Shown piece after piece: positions 33,952-41,700 of a stretch of 64,000 nucleotides of DNA. This DNA is from an uncultured Dialister sp. GTDB lineage: Bacteria > Bacillota > Negativicutes > Veillonellales > Dialisteraceae. A program made the position numbers and the translations under genes. The stretch is from contig CABQAR010000001.1 of the NCBI GenBank assembly GCA_902462205.1, positions 124,001 to 188,000 of the forward strand. Reading direction: 5' to 3'. The notes beneath the pieces are model-generated. The model did not search any database and was not told the origin of the DNA. It saw only the letters and a program-made list of their open reading frames with translations. Position 1 is the first letter of the stretch; the number at the start of each line of letters is the position of its first letter.

Positions 33952-33983
33952 AAAACATCCTCTTTATAGGGGGTGTTTTTATT
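33952..33983 (+). terminator. Terminator after the permease gene
   Basis: AACATCCTC-TTTATA-GGGGGTGTT (G-T pairs allowed) followed by TTTT. It separates the ATPase-permease unit from the binding-protein genes. Confidence 0.7.
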
Positions 33984-33999
33984 CTGCCCAAAATATTTA

Positions 34000-34038
34000 T
34001 GAATAATTATTGACTTCAATGAATAATAATGCTATCAT
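34000..34038 (+). promoter_or_regulatory. Promoter with paired ARG-box-like operators (binding protein 1)
   Basis: TTGACT (34010-34015), 17 bases, TATCAT (34033-34038). Box 1 TGAAT-AATT-ATTGA (34000-34013) and box 2 TGAAT-AATA-ATGCT (34020-34033) are exactly 20 bp apart. Confidence 0.85.
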
Positions 34039-34104
34039 TCGAATAATTCTTTTAGAGTTCTGACAGATGAAGCAGAAATATTTATCGAGAGGGAGGATAA
34101 GATC

Positions 34105-34968
34105 ATGAAAAAATATATCAAGGGATTAGCTTTTGGAGTAGCAGTGGTTACCGCAGTAGCCATGGCAGGCTGCGGTAATGACGGCAAATCATCCGGCGGC
34201 GGACAGCCTGCTGCAGGTCAGGGAGAAAAGCAAAGCGCTCTTATGCAGAAAATCAAAAATGATGGAAAGCTCGTTGTCGGGACGGCATCCGGTTTCCCTC
34301 CTTATGAATTTCTGGATACATCAGAAGAGGGCGGCAAAAAGATCGATGGGATAGACATGAAGATTGCGGAAGCCGTGGCAAAGAAATTGGATGTCAAATT
34401 GGAAGTACAGGATATGACATTCCAATCCCTTTTATCGTCCATCACCACAGGAAAGATAGACATGGCCGTTTCTGCCATCAATCCTACGGATGAGCGTAAA
34501 AAGACGGTGGACTTCTCTGATGTGTATTTGGCGGGAAAGCAGACGCTGCTTGTACGGAAGGAAGATGCGGGGAAATATAAATCTCTTGCTGATTTTGAAG
34601 GGAAAAAGATCGCTGTGCAGAAATCATCGATACAGGAAAAGCTGGCAGCCTCGCAGATTAAGGATGCAAAAATTGTTTCACTGACGAAGGTCCCCGATGC
34701 ACTTCTTGAATTAAAGCAGGGAAAGGTAGATGCGGTTCCTGTCCAGAATATCGTTGGCGGACAGTATCTTTTAACCAATGATGATTTGGCGCCGACAGAT
34801 ATATTCTTTGACAAATATTCAGGCGGAGCTGCCGTGGCATTACCGAAGGGCAGTGAAGATGTGGTACAGATTGTCAATGCCGTTATTAAAGAAAATATCG
34901 AGAATGGAAATATAGATAAGTGGGTAACGGATATGACAAAAAAAGCCGTAGAGAATGCAAAAAAATAA
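34105..34968 (+). CDS. Polar amino-acid-binding lipoprotein 1
   Basis: A 287-residue SBP_bac_3 lipoprotein. The lipobox is AMAGC (Cys23), then a Gly/Ser/Gln linker. The ligand segment is LVVGTASGFPPYEFLD, with GIDMKIAEAVAKKLDVKLEV and DMAVSAINPTDERKKTVDFSDVY as in arginine/lysine-binding proteins. GGGAGG precedes ATG 34105 by 8 bases. It resembles binding proteins 2 and 3 downstream, so the three arose by duplication. It probably delivers basic or polar amino acids to the transporter at 32459-33922. Confidence 0.93.
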   Translation: MKKYIKGLAFGVAVVTAVAMAGCGNDGKSSGGGQPAAGQGEKQSALMQKIKNDGKLVVGTASGFPPYEFLDTSEEGGKKIDGIDMKIAEAVAKKLDVKLEVQDMTFQSLLSSITTGKIDMAVSAINPTDERKKTVDFSDVYLAGKQTLLVRKEDAGKYKSLADFEGKKIAVQKSSIQEKLAASQIKDAKIVSLTKVPDALLELKQGKVDAVPVQNIVGGQYLLTNDDLAPTDIFFDKYSGGAAVALPKGSEDVVQIVNAVIKENIENGNIDKWVTDMTKKAVENAKK

Positions 34969-35002
34969 TTTTACAGAAAAAGTACGATATCGTGTTTCCT
35001 TA

Positions 35003-35037
35003 TTTAATTTGTAAGAAAGCTTATGTATAATAATGGT
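35003..35037 (+). promoter_or_regulatory. Weak promoter of binding protein 2
   Basis: TTTAAT (35003-35008), 17 bases, TATAAT (35026-35031). A partial box TGTAT-AATA-ATGGT (35024-35037) overlaps the -10; the paired-box layout of its neighbours is not reproduced. Confidence 0.5.
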
Positions 35038-35080
35038 GGCATAAATAAAATGATTATTTTACATAGGAAAGAGGGCCATC

Positions 35081-35932
35081 ATGAAGAAATCTATGAAATT
35101 AGCCATTTTAGGCATGGCAGCGTTCGGCGTGCTTGCTATTTCAGGCTGTGGGGAAAGTAAACCCGCAAATCCGCAGGGAACGTCTTCCGGAGACAAGGCT
35201 GCACAGGGAAAGCTGATGAAAGCCATTAAGGAAAGAGGAAAAATCATAGTAGGGACATCCTCTGGCTATCCTCCTTATGTTTTCGTGGATGCGACGTCCG
35301 GAGACAAGAAAGTTATCGGACTGGACATTGAGCTGGCGCAGCAGATTGCCAACAAGCTGGGAGTAAAGATGGAAGTACAGGATATGGGATTCTCCGCACT
35401 TCTGTCGTCTGTCACGGCGGATAAAGTGGATATAGCGGTTGGCGGTGTATCTCCGACGCCGGAGCGTGAAAAAGCAATGGCCTTTTCTAAACTGTATTTG
35501 CCGACGGAGCAGAAGATGCTTGTCCGGAAAGAAGATGCAGGCAAGTATAAAACGGCTGCTGACTTAAAGGGAGCCATGATAGGCGCAGAAAAGTCGACGA
35601 CGCAGGAAGCAACCGCACAGAAAGTGGAAGGTGCCAAGGCAATCGGATTGACCAATGTGCCTGATGCGGTTCTGGAATTGAAGCATGGTAAATTGAACGG
35701 AATCGTATTGGAAGGCATTGTCGCCAAGCAATATCTGATCTTCAATGATGATCTGGCACTGGCAGAGGTGTCGTTCCCTGACGCGAAGAAAGTTTCCGCA
35801 GTCGCACTGCAGAAGGGGAATGATGATCTGGTCAAGATTATTGATGAGGTCATCGATGAAAACACAAAGAATGGAAATTTTGACAAGTGGGTAGATGAAT
35901 ATAGCAAGATTGCAGTGGAAAAAGCAAAATAA
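35081..35932 (+). CDS. Polar amino-acid-binding lipoprotein 2
   Basis: A 283-residue paralogue of the flanking binding proteins. The lipobox ISGC gives Cys23. The binding segment is IIVGTSSGYPPYVFVD, so Val replaces the Glu found in YEF of proteins 1 and 3. It also has GGVSPTPEREKAMAFSKLY where the others have AINPTDERKK, which points to an altered ligand preference. AAAGAGGG lies before ATG 35081. It is 112 bases after protein 1, with no clear terminator between, and has a strong terminator after it. Confidence 0.93.
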   Translation: MKKSMKLAILGMAAFGVLAISGCGESKPANPQGTSSGDKAAQGKLMKAIKERGKIIVGTSSGYPPYVFVDATSGDKKVIGLDIELAQQIANKLGVKMEVQDMGFSALLSSVTADKVDIAVGGVSPTPEREKAMAFSKLYLPTEQKMLVRKEDAGKYKTAADLKGAMIGAEKSTTQEATAQKVEGAKAIGLTNVPDAVLELKHGKLNGIVLEGIVAKQYLIFNDDLALAEVSFPDAKKVSAVALQKGNDDLVKIIDEVIDENTKNGNFDKWVDEYSKIAVEKAK

Positions 35933-35942
35933 TGTGATTCAC

Positions 35943-35973
35943 AAAAAAAGCATCCAAAAGGGTGCTTTTTTTA
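35943..35973 (+). terminator. Terminator after binding protein 2
   Basis: AAAAAAAGCATCC-AAAA-GGGTGCTTTTTTT, a strong hairpin with one G-T pair. Confidence 0.92.
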
Positions 35974-36065
35974 TGGATAAATATATATTTACGTGCCTGC
36001 TCGATTCTCTTTGCGGAAGAGAATAATTACTGATAATCCAAACAAAAAAAGTTACGCAAATAAAC

Positions 36066-36104
36066 AGAATATTTATTGACAATAATGAATAATTATGCTA
36101 ATAT
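36066..36104 (+). promoter_or_regulatory. Promoter with paired ARG-box-like operators (binding protein 3)
   Basis: TTGACA (36076-36081), 17 bases, TAATAT (36099-36104). Box 1 AGAAT-ATTT-ATTGA (36066-36079); box 2 TGAAT-AATT-ATGCT (36086-36099), 20 bp apart. A longer reading frame starting here at TTG 36076 would begin within the promoter. Confidence 0.85.
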
Positions 36105-36162
36105 CCGTTTAAACAATATCAAAAAGGTGTTTCCATTGGGAAATGAAAAGGAGAGAATTTAT

Positions 36163-37026
36163 ATGGACATGAAAAAAATAATTAAAACAGCGGCGGCAGG
36201 GATGGTCGCAGCCACAGCATTGGCGATGATTGCTGGATGTGGAAATGATGCGTCAAAACCCGCATCTTCTTCCAATACAGGCGCAAAAGAAAGTGCTTTG
36301 ATGCAGAAAATCAAGAAACAGGGGAAGCTCGTGGTAGGGACGGCGTCGGGATATCCGCCTTATGAGTTTATTGATACATCGGTCGGGGATAAGAAGGTCG
36401 TCGGAATTGATATGGAATTAGCGCAGAAAGTGGCGGATAAATTGGGCGTGAAACTGGAAATACAGGATATGAATTTCCAGGCTCTGCTAACATCCTTGAC
36501 CGGCGGTAAAGTGGATGTGGCCATAGCAGGGATCAATCCTACGGATGAACGCAAGAAATCCATGGATTTCTCCGATAATTATCTTCCTACGGAACAGAAG
36601 GTCATCATACGGAAGGCGGATGCGGATAAATATAAATCAGTGGAAAACCTGTACGGAAAAACGATCGGTGTCCAGAAATCTACGACACAGGAAGCATTGG
36701 CAAAGGAAAAAATCAAGGATGCCCAGATTGTATCCTTAGCCCATGTGCCGGAAGTCGTTCTGGAATTGAAACACGGAAAGGTGGACGGTCTTGTTGTGGA
36801 AGGCATCGTTGGAGGGCAGTACCTTGTATTCAATGATGATCTGATGTTCGCTGATATTCATTTCCCCAATGCGGTGAAAAATTCAGCGGCGGCGGTTCAG
36901 AAGGGAAATGAGGATGTTGTAGCCGTAATTAACCAGGTGATCAAGGAAAATACGGAAAACGGCAATTTTAAGAAATGGACGGATGAATACAGCAAAAAAG
37001 CAGTAGAAAACGCAAATAAGCAATGA
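36163..37026 (+). CDS. Polar amino-acid-binding lipoprotein 3
   Basis: A 287-residue SBP_bac_3 lipoprotein with lipobox MIAGC (Cys26). LVVGTASGYPPYEFID, GIDMELAQKVADKLGVKLEI and VAIAGINPTDERKKSMDFSDNY make it closest to protein 1. ATG 36163 is 9 bases after AAAGGAG and about 50 bases after its own promoter. It is followed by a terminator and then lysA. It presumably shares the upstream permease. Confidence 0.93.
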   Translation: MDMKKIIKTAAAGMVAATALAMIAGCGNDASKPASSSNTGAKESALMQKIKKQGKLVVGTASGYPPYEFIDTSVGDKKVVGIDMELAQKVADKLGVKLEIQDMNFQALLTSLTGGKVDVAIAGINPTDERKKSMDFSDNYLPTEQKVIIRKADADKYKSVENLYGKTIGVQKSTTQEALAKEKIKDAQIVSLAHVPEVVLELKHGKVDGLVVEGIVGGQYLVFNDDLMFADIHFPNAVKNSAAAVQKGNEDVVAVINQVIKENTENGNFKKWTDEYSKKAVENANKQ

Positions 37027-37045
37027 TAAAGGGATATCATGCCGG

Positions 37046-37079
37046 GGAGCAGACCGTTTGGAATCTGCTCCTTTCTTTT
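37046..37079 (+). terminator. Terminator after binding protein 3
   Basis: GGAGCAGA (37046-37053) with TCTGCTCC (37064-37071), then TTTCTTTT. Confidence 0.8.
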
Positions 37080-37184
37080 GCCTGCGGGTGCGATCCGTAT
37101 ATCCGTGAGGTTATAGCATAGAATAAGGGAAAAAGCTATGTTATAATAAACGTACTTTAAAGGTTTTGAAAGGAGTCCTGCTTT

Positions 37185-38459
37185 ATGGGTGAAAAAAAGC
37201 TGCCCTTTACAAAGGAGCTGATTGAGGATATTGCAGCTCAATATGGTACGCCGTTCCATATATATGATGAAAAAGGCATATTAAATAATGTCAGACGTCT
37301 GCAGAAGGCATTTTCCTGGCATCCCGATTTCCATGAATATTTTGCGGTCAAAGCAACTCCCAACCCCTGGATCATGAAAAGTCTGAAGTCTGCAAATGTC
37401 GGGGCGGACTGCAGCTCGATGGCAGAGCTTGTCCTGGCTGAAACTGTCGGGATACGCGGTGAAGAAATCGTTTTTTCTTCAAATGACACACCTGATGAGG
37501 AATTTAAAAAAGCAAATGAGTTAGGTGCCATCATCAATTTGGATGATGTTTCCAATCTGGATGATCTGGAGCGGCTGCATATCATTCCCGAAAAAATTTG
37601 TTTCCGATATAATCCGGGACCTGATTTAGGAAGAGGTAATGCCATCATCGGTACACCGGAAGAGGCCAAATACGGAATGACCAAGACGCAGCTCCTGAAA
37701 TGCGTGGAATGGGCCAAAGATAAAGGAATCGATTATATCGGTATTCACACCATGGTCATTTCTGCGGAGTTGGAGCTTCCCGGTCTGCTTGGGACGATCA
37801 GCATGATGTTTGACCTGGCTAATGAAATCCGTGATACTCTGGGTGTGACGGTCCGGTTCATTGATTTTGGCGGCGGCATTGGAATCCCGTATCGCCCGGA
37901 ACAGGAATCCGTGGATCTGGAAGGCCTGGGGGCAGGCGCTAAGGAACTGTTTGAAGAAAAGATGAAAGGCTTTGACGATGTGCGGATCTGTTTTGAATGC
38001 GGACGTGTAATAACAGGCCCATATGGTTTTCTGATTACCAGGGCAATCCACTATAAGAATATTTATAGGGATTATATCGGTGTAGACGCCTGCATGGCAG
38101 ATCTGATGAGGCCGGGGATGTATGGCGCTTATCACCATGTAACGGTTCTTGGTAAAGAAGATGCAGCAAAAGACAGAGTGTATGACGTGGTCGGTTCGCT
38201 CTGTGAGAATTGTGATAAATTCGCTATCCAGCGAGAGCTTCCTCAAATAGAAAAAGGCGACCTCATCGTCATCCATGATACGGGAGCCCATGGGCATAGC
38301 ATGGGCTATAATTATAATGGCCGTCTGCGTCATCAGGAAATCATGGTACATGAAGATGGAAGCATACAGCAGATCCGTAGAAATGAAACACTTCATGATC
38401 TGTTTGCGACACTGGATTTTCCGGAGCTTCATGAGAATGTAGACCGGTTGGAAAAGTAA
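37185..38459 (+). CDS. lysA: Diaminopimelate decarboxylase-type enzyme
   Basis: A 424-residue fold-type III PLP decarboxylase. The PLP lysine is in EYFAVKATPNP (Lys56), the glycine-rich phosphate loop is RFIDFGGGIGIPY, and the second-subunit Cys region reads GSLCENCDKFA in place of the usual C-E-S-x-D. The strand after the PLP domain reads GIHTMVISAEL rather than HIGSQ, a variant branch still usually annotated LysA. It decarboxylates meso-diaminopimelate to lysine; an ornithine- or carboxynorspermidine-type substrate is less likely. AAAGGAG precedes ATG 37185 by 9 bases, and TATAAT is at 37142-37147. Its position after basic amino-acid uptake genes is suggestive. Confidence 0.85.
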   Translation: MGEKKLPFTKELIEDIAAQYGTPFHIYDEKGILNNVRRLQKAFSWHPDFHEYFAVKATPNPWIMKSLKSANVGADCSSMAELVLAETVGIRGEEIVFSSNDTPDEEFKKANELGAIINLDDVSNLDDLERLHIIPEKICFRYNPGPDLGRGNAIIGTPEEAKYGMTKTQLLKCVEWAKDKGIDYIGIHTMVISAELELPGLLGTISMMFDLANEIRDTLGVTVRFIDFGGGIGIPYRPEQESVDLEGLGAGAKELFEEKMKGFDDVRICFECGRVITGPYGFLITRAIHYKNIYRDYIGVDACMADLMRPGMYGAYHHVTVLGKEDAAKDRVYDVVGSLCENCDKFAIQRELPQIEKGDLIVIHDTGAHGHSMGYNYNGRLRHQEIMVHEDGSIQQIRRNETLHDLFATLDFPELHENVDRLEK

Positions 38460-38507
38460 TCGCAGCATGTAGAGATGGAACTGTTGTTGCCTGATTTGTC
38501 AGCAATA

Positions 38508-38549
38508 AAAAAACAGCAATCAGAATCATTTTCTGACTGCTGTTTTTCT
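38508..38549. terminator. Bidirectional terminator
   Basis: AAAAAACAGCA-TCAGAA with TTCTGA-TGCTGTTTTT, a long stem between lysA and the convergent carbonic-anhydrase gene. Confidence 0.9.
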
Positions 38550-38564
38550 ATTGGTAAATATGGG

Positions 38565-39122
38565 TTAAATAATTTTTTCTCCGTGATAAATCTCCCCGTC
38601 AATATCAGGTTTGACACCGTAGCCGATGGCCCATTCCGTTTTATATTTCAAAGCCTGGGCATGGATATTTTCCATTTTATTAATGGTGGCCTTTACTTTT
38701 CCGGGGACACCGACAACGAGGGAGTTTGGCGGAATGACCTGGTTCTCCATGACAAGGGCGCCAGCAGCAATAATGGAACCCCTGCCTACCTTGGCTCCCG
38801 TCAGCACAGTGGCGTTCATGCCGATTAATACATGATCTTCAATGGTGCAGGCGTGGACACAGGCACAATGGCCGATCGTGACATAATCACCGATGATGCA
38901 GGGGTAGTCGTCAGCGACATGGAGGCATACGAGATCCTGGACATTGGTGCATTCGCCGACGGAAATATAGTTGACATCGCCTCTTGCCACCACGCCAGGC
39001 CAGAGACTTGCATACTTACCGATGCGGACATCGCCGGCGAGAAAAACGTGGGGGGCTACAAAGGCATTTGGATCAATCTGGGGATCTTTTCCCATGAAAT
39101 CAAGATTGGAAAGGGTATACAT
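38565..39122 (-). CDS. Gamma-carbonic anhydrase-family hexapeptide protein
   Basis: A 185-residue left-handed beta-helix protein of the gamma-CA/PaaY/YrdA type. The hexapeptide repeats are IDPNAFVAP, GDVRIGKYASLWPGVVARGDVNYISVG, IGDYVTIGH, IEDHVLIGMNATVLTG. Three His that can bind metal are present in CLHVADDY, TIGHCACVH. It forms trimers in the cytoplasm and may hydrate CO2 or hydrolyse a thioester; many homologues are inactive as anhydrases. AGGAGG lies 10 bases before ATG 39122. It is a single gene, 135 bases from the next. Confidence 0.9.
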   Translation of the reverse strand: MYTLSNLDFMGKDPQIDPNAFVAPHVFLAGDVRIGKYASLWPGVVARGDVNYISVGECTNVQDLVCLHVADDYPCIIGDYVTIGHCACVHACTIEDHVLIGMNATVLTGAKVGRGSIIAAGALVMENQVIPPNSLVVGVPGKVKATINKMENIHAQALKYKTEWAIGYGVKPDIDGEIYHGEKII

Positions 39123-39257
39123 AAACCAAAACCTCCTTCATATGAAAGGTATCTATATAAGAAGCACAAAGCTGCTCCCTGTAGATGGGGATTAAGAATC
39201 TTGCGCTGTTTGTATTATACAACACGCTGAAGAGGTGGGCGCAGGAGAATCTATAAG

Positions 39258-40208
39258 TTATATCAGCTTTGGTGCTTGGGATAAACGGATTTCCGCTTCA
39301 GAAATAATTCCTTCCACGATTTCCTTGACGGGCTGTATTCTTGTCAGATGGGTCAGAGACATGCCTGCCAGAATAAACCCGTTTTCCACATCTCCATAGA
39401 CAGCGCCTTTTCTGTTCGTGCCGGCAGAAAGTTTCGTCAGTTCCTCCGCAGAGGCACAATTGTATTCCGCCTGAAGATATTTATCTGAGAACTGATTCCT
39501 CAGGCCTCTGACACTGTCATTTTTTGTAAAGCCTGTAACGACGGAATCCGTATCCTCCGCTTTTATGATAGCTTCCTTGGCATTTTTATGAAGCCTGCAT
39601 TCTTCGGAAAGAAGGAAACGCGTACCCATTTGTACGCCCGAAGCGCCCATGATAAGGGCAGCGGCGAGCCCCCTTCCATCAACGATGCCACCGGCTGCAA
39701 CGACAGGGATTTCAATATCAGGCAGCACATTTTCCATAAGTGCCATGAGGGTGATCTTGCCATCATGGCCGCCTGCTTCCATTCCTTCGATAACAAGGGC
39801 ATCAGCGCCATATTCCTGGACTCTTTTTGCTAATTTGACATTGGGAACGACGGGAATGCATTTCGTCCCATACTGATGAAAGGTTTTGAACCAGGGGATC
39901 GGATTTCCCGCGCCTATGGTAACGAAGGGAACCTTTTCATCGCAGATGATCTGGGCGACATCATCTTTGTTCCGATCCTGAAGCATCAGATTCACTCCGT
40001 ATACCTTGTTTGGGCCGGCGATATCCTTAAAACGGCGTATGTTATTTCTCACGTCATCCGGGGTGAATCCACCGGAGCCGATAACGCCTGTACAGCCCGC
40101 ATGGCTCATGGCAGCGACCAGTACTCCGTCAGAAATATAGGCCATTGCACCCTGTATGATGGGATAGTTGATACCAAGCAGCTGTGTTATTTTAGTGTTC
40201 CAGAGCAT
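39258..40208 (-). CDS. FabK-like enoyl-ACP reductase II / nitronate monooxygenase family
   Basis: A 316-residue FMN TIM barrel. The N-terminus ITQLLGINYPIIQGAMAYISD, ADALVIEGMEAGGHDG, VVAAGGIVDGRGLAAAL and GASGVQMGTRFLLSEEC are those of FabK (the FMN- and NADH-dependent enoyl-ACP reductase of fatty acid synthesis) and are equally found in related 2-nitropropane dioxygenases. Length equals FabK. ATG 40208 follows AAAGGA; an in-frame start at 40280 lacks a site. No other fab gene is adjacent, so the role in fatty acid synthesis is probable but not shown by context. Confidence 0.82.
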   Translation of the reverse strand: MLWNTKITQLLGINYPIIQGAMAYISDGVLVAAMSHAGCTGVIGSGGFTPDDVRNNIRRFKDIAGPNKVYGVNLMLQDRNKDDVAQIICDEKVPFVTIGAGNPIPWFKTFHQYGTKCIPVVPNVKLAKRVQEYGADALVIEGMEAGGHDGKITLMALMENVLPDIEIPVVAAGGIVDGRGLAAALIMGASGVQMGTRFLLSEECRLHKNAKEAIIKAEDTDSVVTGFTKNDSVRGLRNQFSDKYLQAEYNCASAEELTKLSAGTNRKGAVYGDVENGFILAGMSLTHLTRIQPVKEIVEGIISEAEIRLSQAPKLI

Positions 40209-40670
40209 ATGATTTTCCTTTCCAGCCTTGGCTGTTTCACTTTGAAATACTAACGATTGAAAATAATCATAGATGGTCATTGCATTTATGACTTATATTC
40301 ATTATATTCTATCCGTAAAGTTTTTTAAATGAACAAAATAACAGCATTCTTGGTGAAAAAAGTTTTTACAAAAGAGACTTACGAAAGGCTTGTGGACGTC
40401 TTAAAGGGATTCTTTTTTATTACGAAAAAGAATAAGCGTACATCAATAAGTTCAAATGTTTATAGTTGTTGTGGGATAAAATGCTGCGTGATATACTATA
40501 TAAGTAAAGCCATGGAAATATTTATTTTGTGAATTGCTGGAAGACTGTTGCAGGGAAATCTGCGATGATTCATCAGCGTTTTATTATGCCCGCAGGAAAG
40601 TGACAGGCAGGTCATTTTGTGACGGGTAAACAAATTATTTCTTAATTGAGCCACATGGGAGGGTGCGAGA
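40209..40670. other. 462-base intergenic region
   Basis: It holds divergent promoters. On the minus strand TATAAT (40307-40302) with TTTAAA 17 bases upstream could serve the FabK-like gene. On the plus strand TTGTGG (40469-40474), 17 bases and TATACT (40492-40497) serve gap, leaving a leader of about 165 bases. I see no riboswitch or CggR-type operator. A 67-codon frame at 40329-40532 has no ribosome binding site and runs through the gap promoter, so I do not call it. Confidence 0.6.
40469..40497 (+). promoter_or_regulatory. Promoter of the glycolytic operon
   Basis: TTGTGG (40469-40474), 17-base spacer, TATACT (40492-40497), upstream of gap. Confidence 0.7.
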
Positions 40671-41678
40671 ATGACAAAAGTAGCGATTAATGGTTTCGGA
40701 AGGATTGGACGGCTTGTTTTTCGTGGACTTCTTGAAAGAAAAGATCTGGATATTGTAGCGATCAATAATCCGAGCGGTCCGGAAACCGCTGCTTATCTTT
40801 TAAAGTATGATACTGTCCATGGACGTCTGGACAAAACGGTGGAAATTGACGGTGATGATCTTATCGTGGATGGCAAGAGGATCCATGTGCTTCACGATCG
40901 CGAACCGGAGAATCTGGACTGGAGCGCTTATGGAACGGAAATCGTTATCGAGTCCACCGGCAAATTGAAGGATCGTGCCAGCGCGGGGAAGCATATCCGC
41001 GGGACGGTTAAAAAGGTTATTATCACGGCACCGGGCAAAGACGAGGATGCGACCATTGTTTTCGGTGTAAATGAAAACATTTACGATCCGGTTAAAGACG
41101 ATATTATTTCCAATGCATCCTGCACGACAAACTGCCTTGCGCCGGTATGCAAAGTCCTGAATGAAAAATTCGGCATTAAGCGTGGACTGATGACAACGGT
41201 CCATTCCTACACCAATGATCAGGCGATTTTGGAAAAAGCCCATAAAAAAGATCCGAGACGTGGAAGGGCAGCTGCGGAAAACATGGTTCCGACAAGCACA
41301 GGTGCTGCAAAGGCAATCGGGATCGTCATTCCTGAATTGAAAGGGAAATTGAACGGGCTGGCCATCCGTGTACCGACTCCGGATGTGTCTCTCGTTGATT
41401 TGACGGTTGAGCTGAATAAACCGGCTACGAAAGAAGATGTCAATGCGGCTCTGAAAGCGGCTGCCGAAGGGGAATTGAAAGGGATTCTGGCTTATACGGA
41501 CGAACCTCTCGTATCCAGTGACTTCAAAACGACAGATGTAAGCTCCACTGTTGACAGCCTTCTGACCATGGTCATGGATGACAACCTGGTCAAGGTCATT
41601 GCATGGTATGACAATGAATGGGGATATTCCATGAGGATCATCGATCTGGTGGCCTTTGTTGCAGGGAAAGGACTTTGA
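40671..41678 (+). CDS. gap: Glyceraldehyde-3-phosphate dehydrogenase (type I)
   Basis: Oxidises and phosphorylates glyceraldehyde-3-phosphate with NAD+ in glycolysis. The 335 residues match the family. KVAINGFGRIGR is the NAD-binding N-terminus, the catalytic Cys151 lies in SNASCTTNCLAP, and the C-terminal WYDNEWGYSMR is standard. GGGAGG precedes ATG 40671. It is the first gene of gap-pgk-tpiA-eno, 22 bases before pgk. Confidence 0.98.
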   Translation: MTKVAINGFGRIGRLVFRGLLERKDLDIVAINNPSGPETAAYLLKYDTVHGRLDKTVEIDGDDLIVDGKRIHVLHDREPENLDWSAYGTEIVIESTGKLKDRASAGKHIRGTVKKVIITAPGKDEDATIVFGVNENIYDPVKDDIISNASCTTNCLAPVCKVLNEKFGIKRGLMTTVHSYTNDQAILEKAHKKDPRRGRAAAENMVPTSTGAAKAIGIVIPELKGKLNGLAIRVPTPDVSLVDLTVELNKPATKEDVNAALKAAAEGELKGILAYTDEPLVSSDFKTTDVSSTVDSLLTMVMDDNLVKVIAWYDNEWGYSMRIIDLVAFVAGKGL

Positions 41679-41700
41679 TTGGGAAAGGGTCGTTATTATA

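Noticed and set aside
36076..36162. Upstream TTG start for binding protein 3
   Set aside because: It coincides with the -35 box; the lipoprotein signal peptide begins at 36163.
40329..40532. A 67-codon frame (MNKITAFLVKKVF...) upstream of gap
   Set aside because: It has no Shine-Dalgarno, its second half runs through the gap promoter (TATACT 40492-40497), and the C-terminal half does not look like protein.
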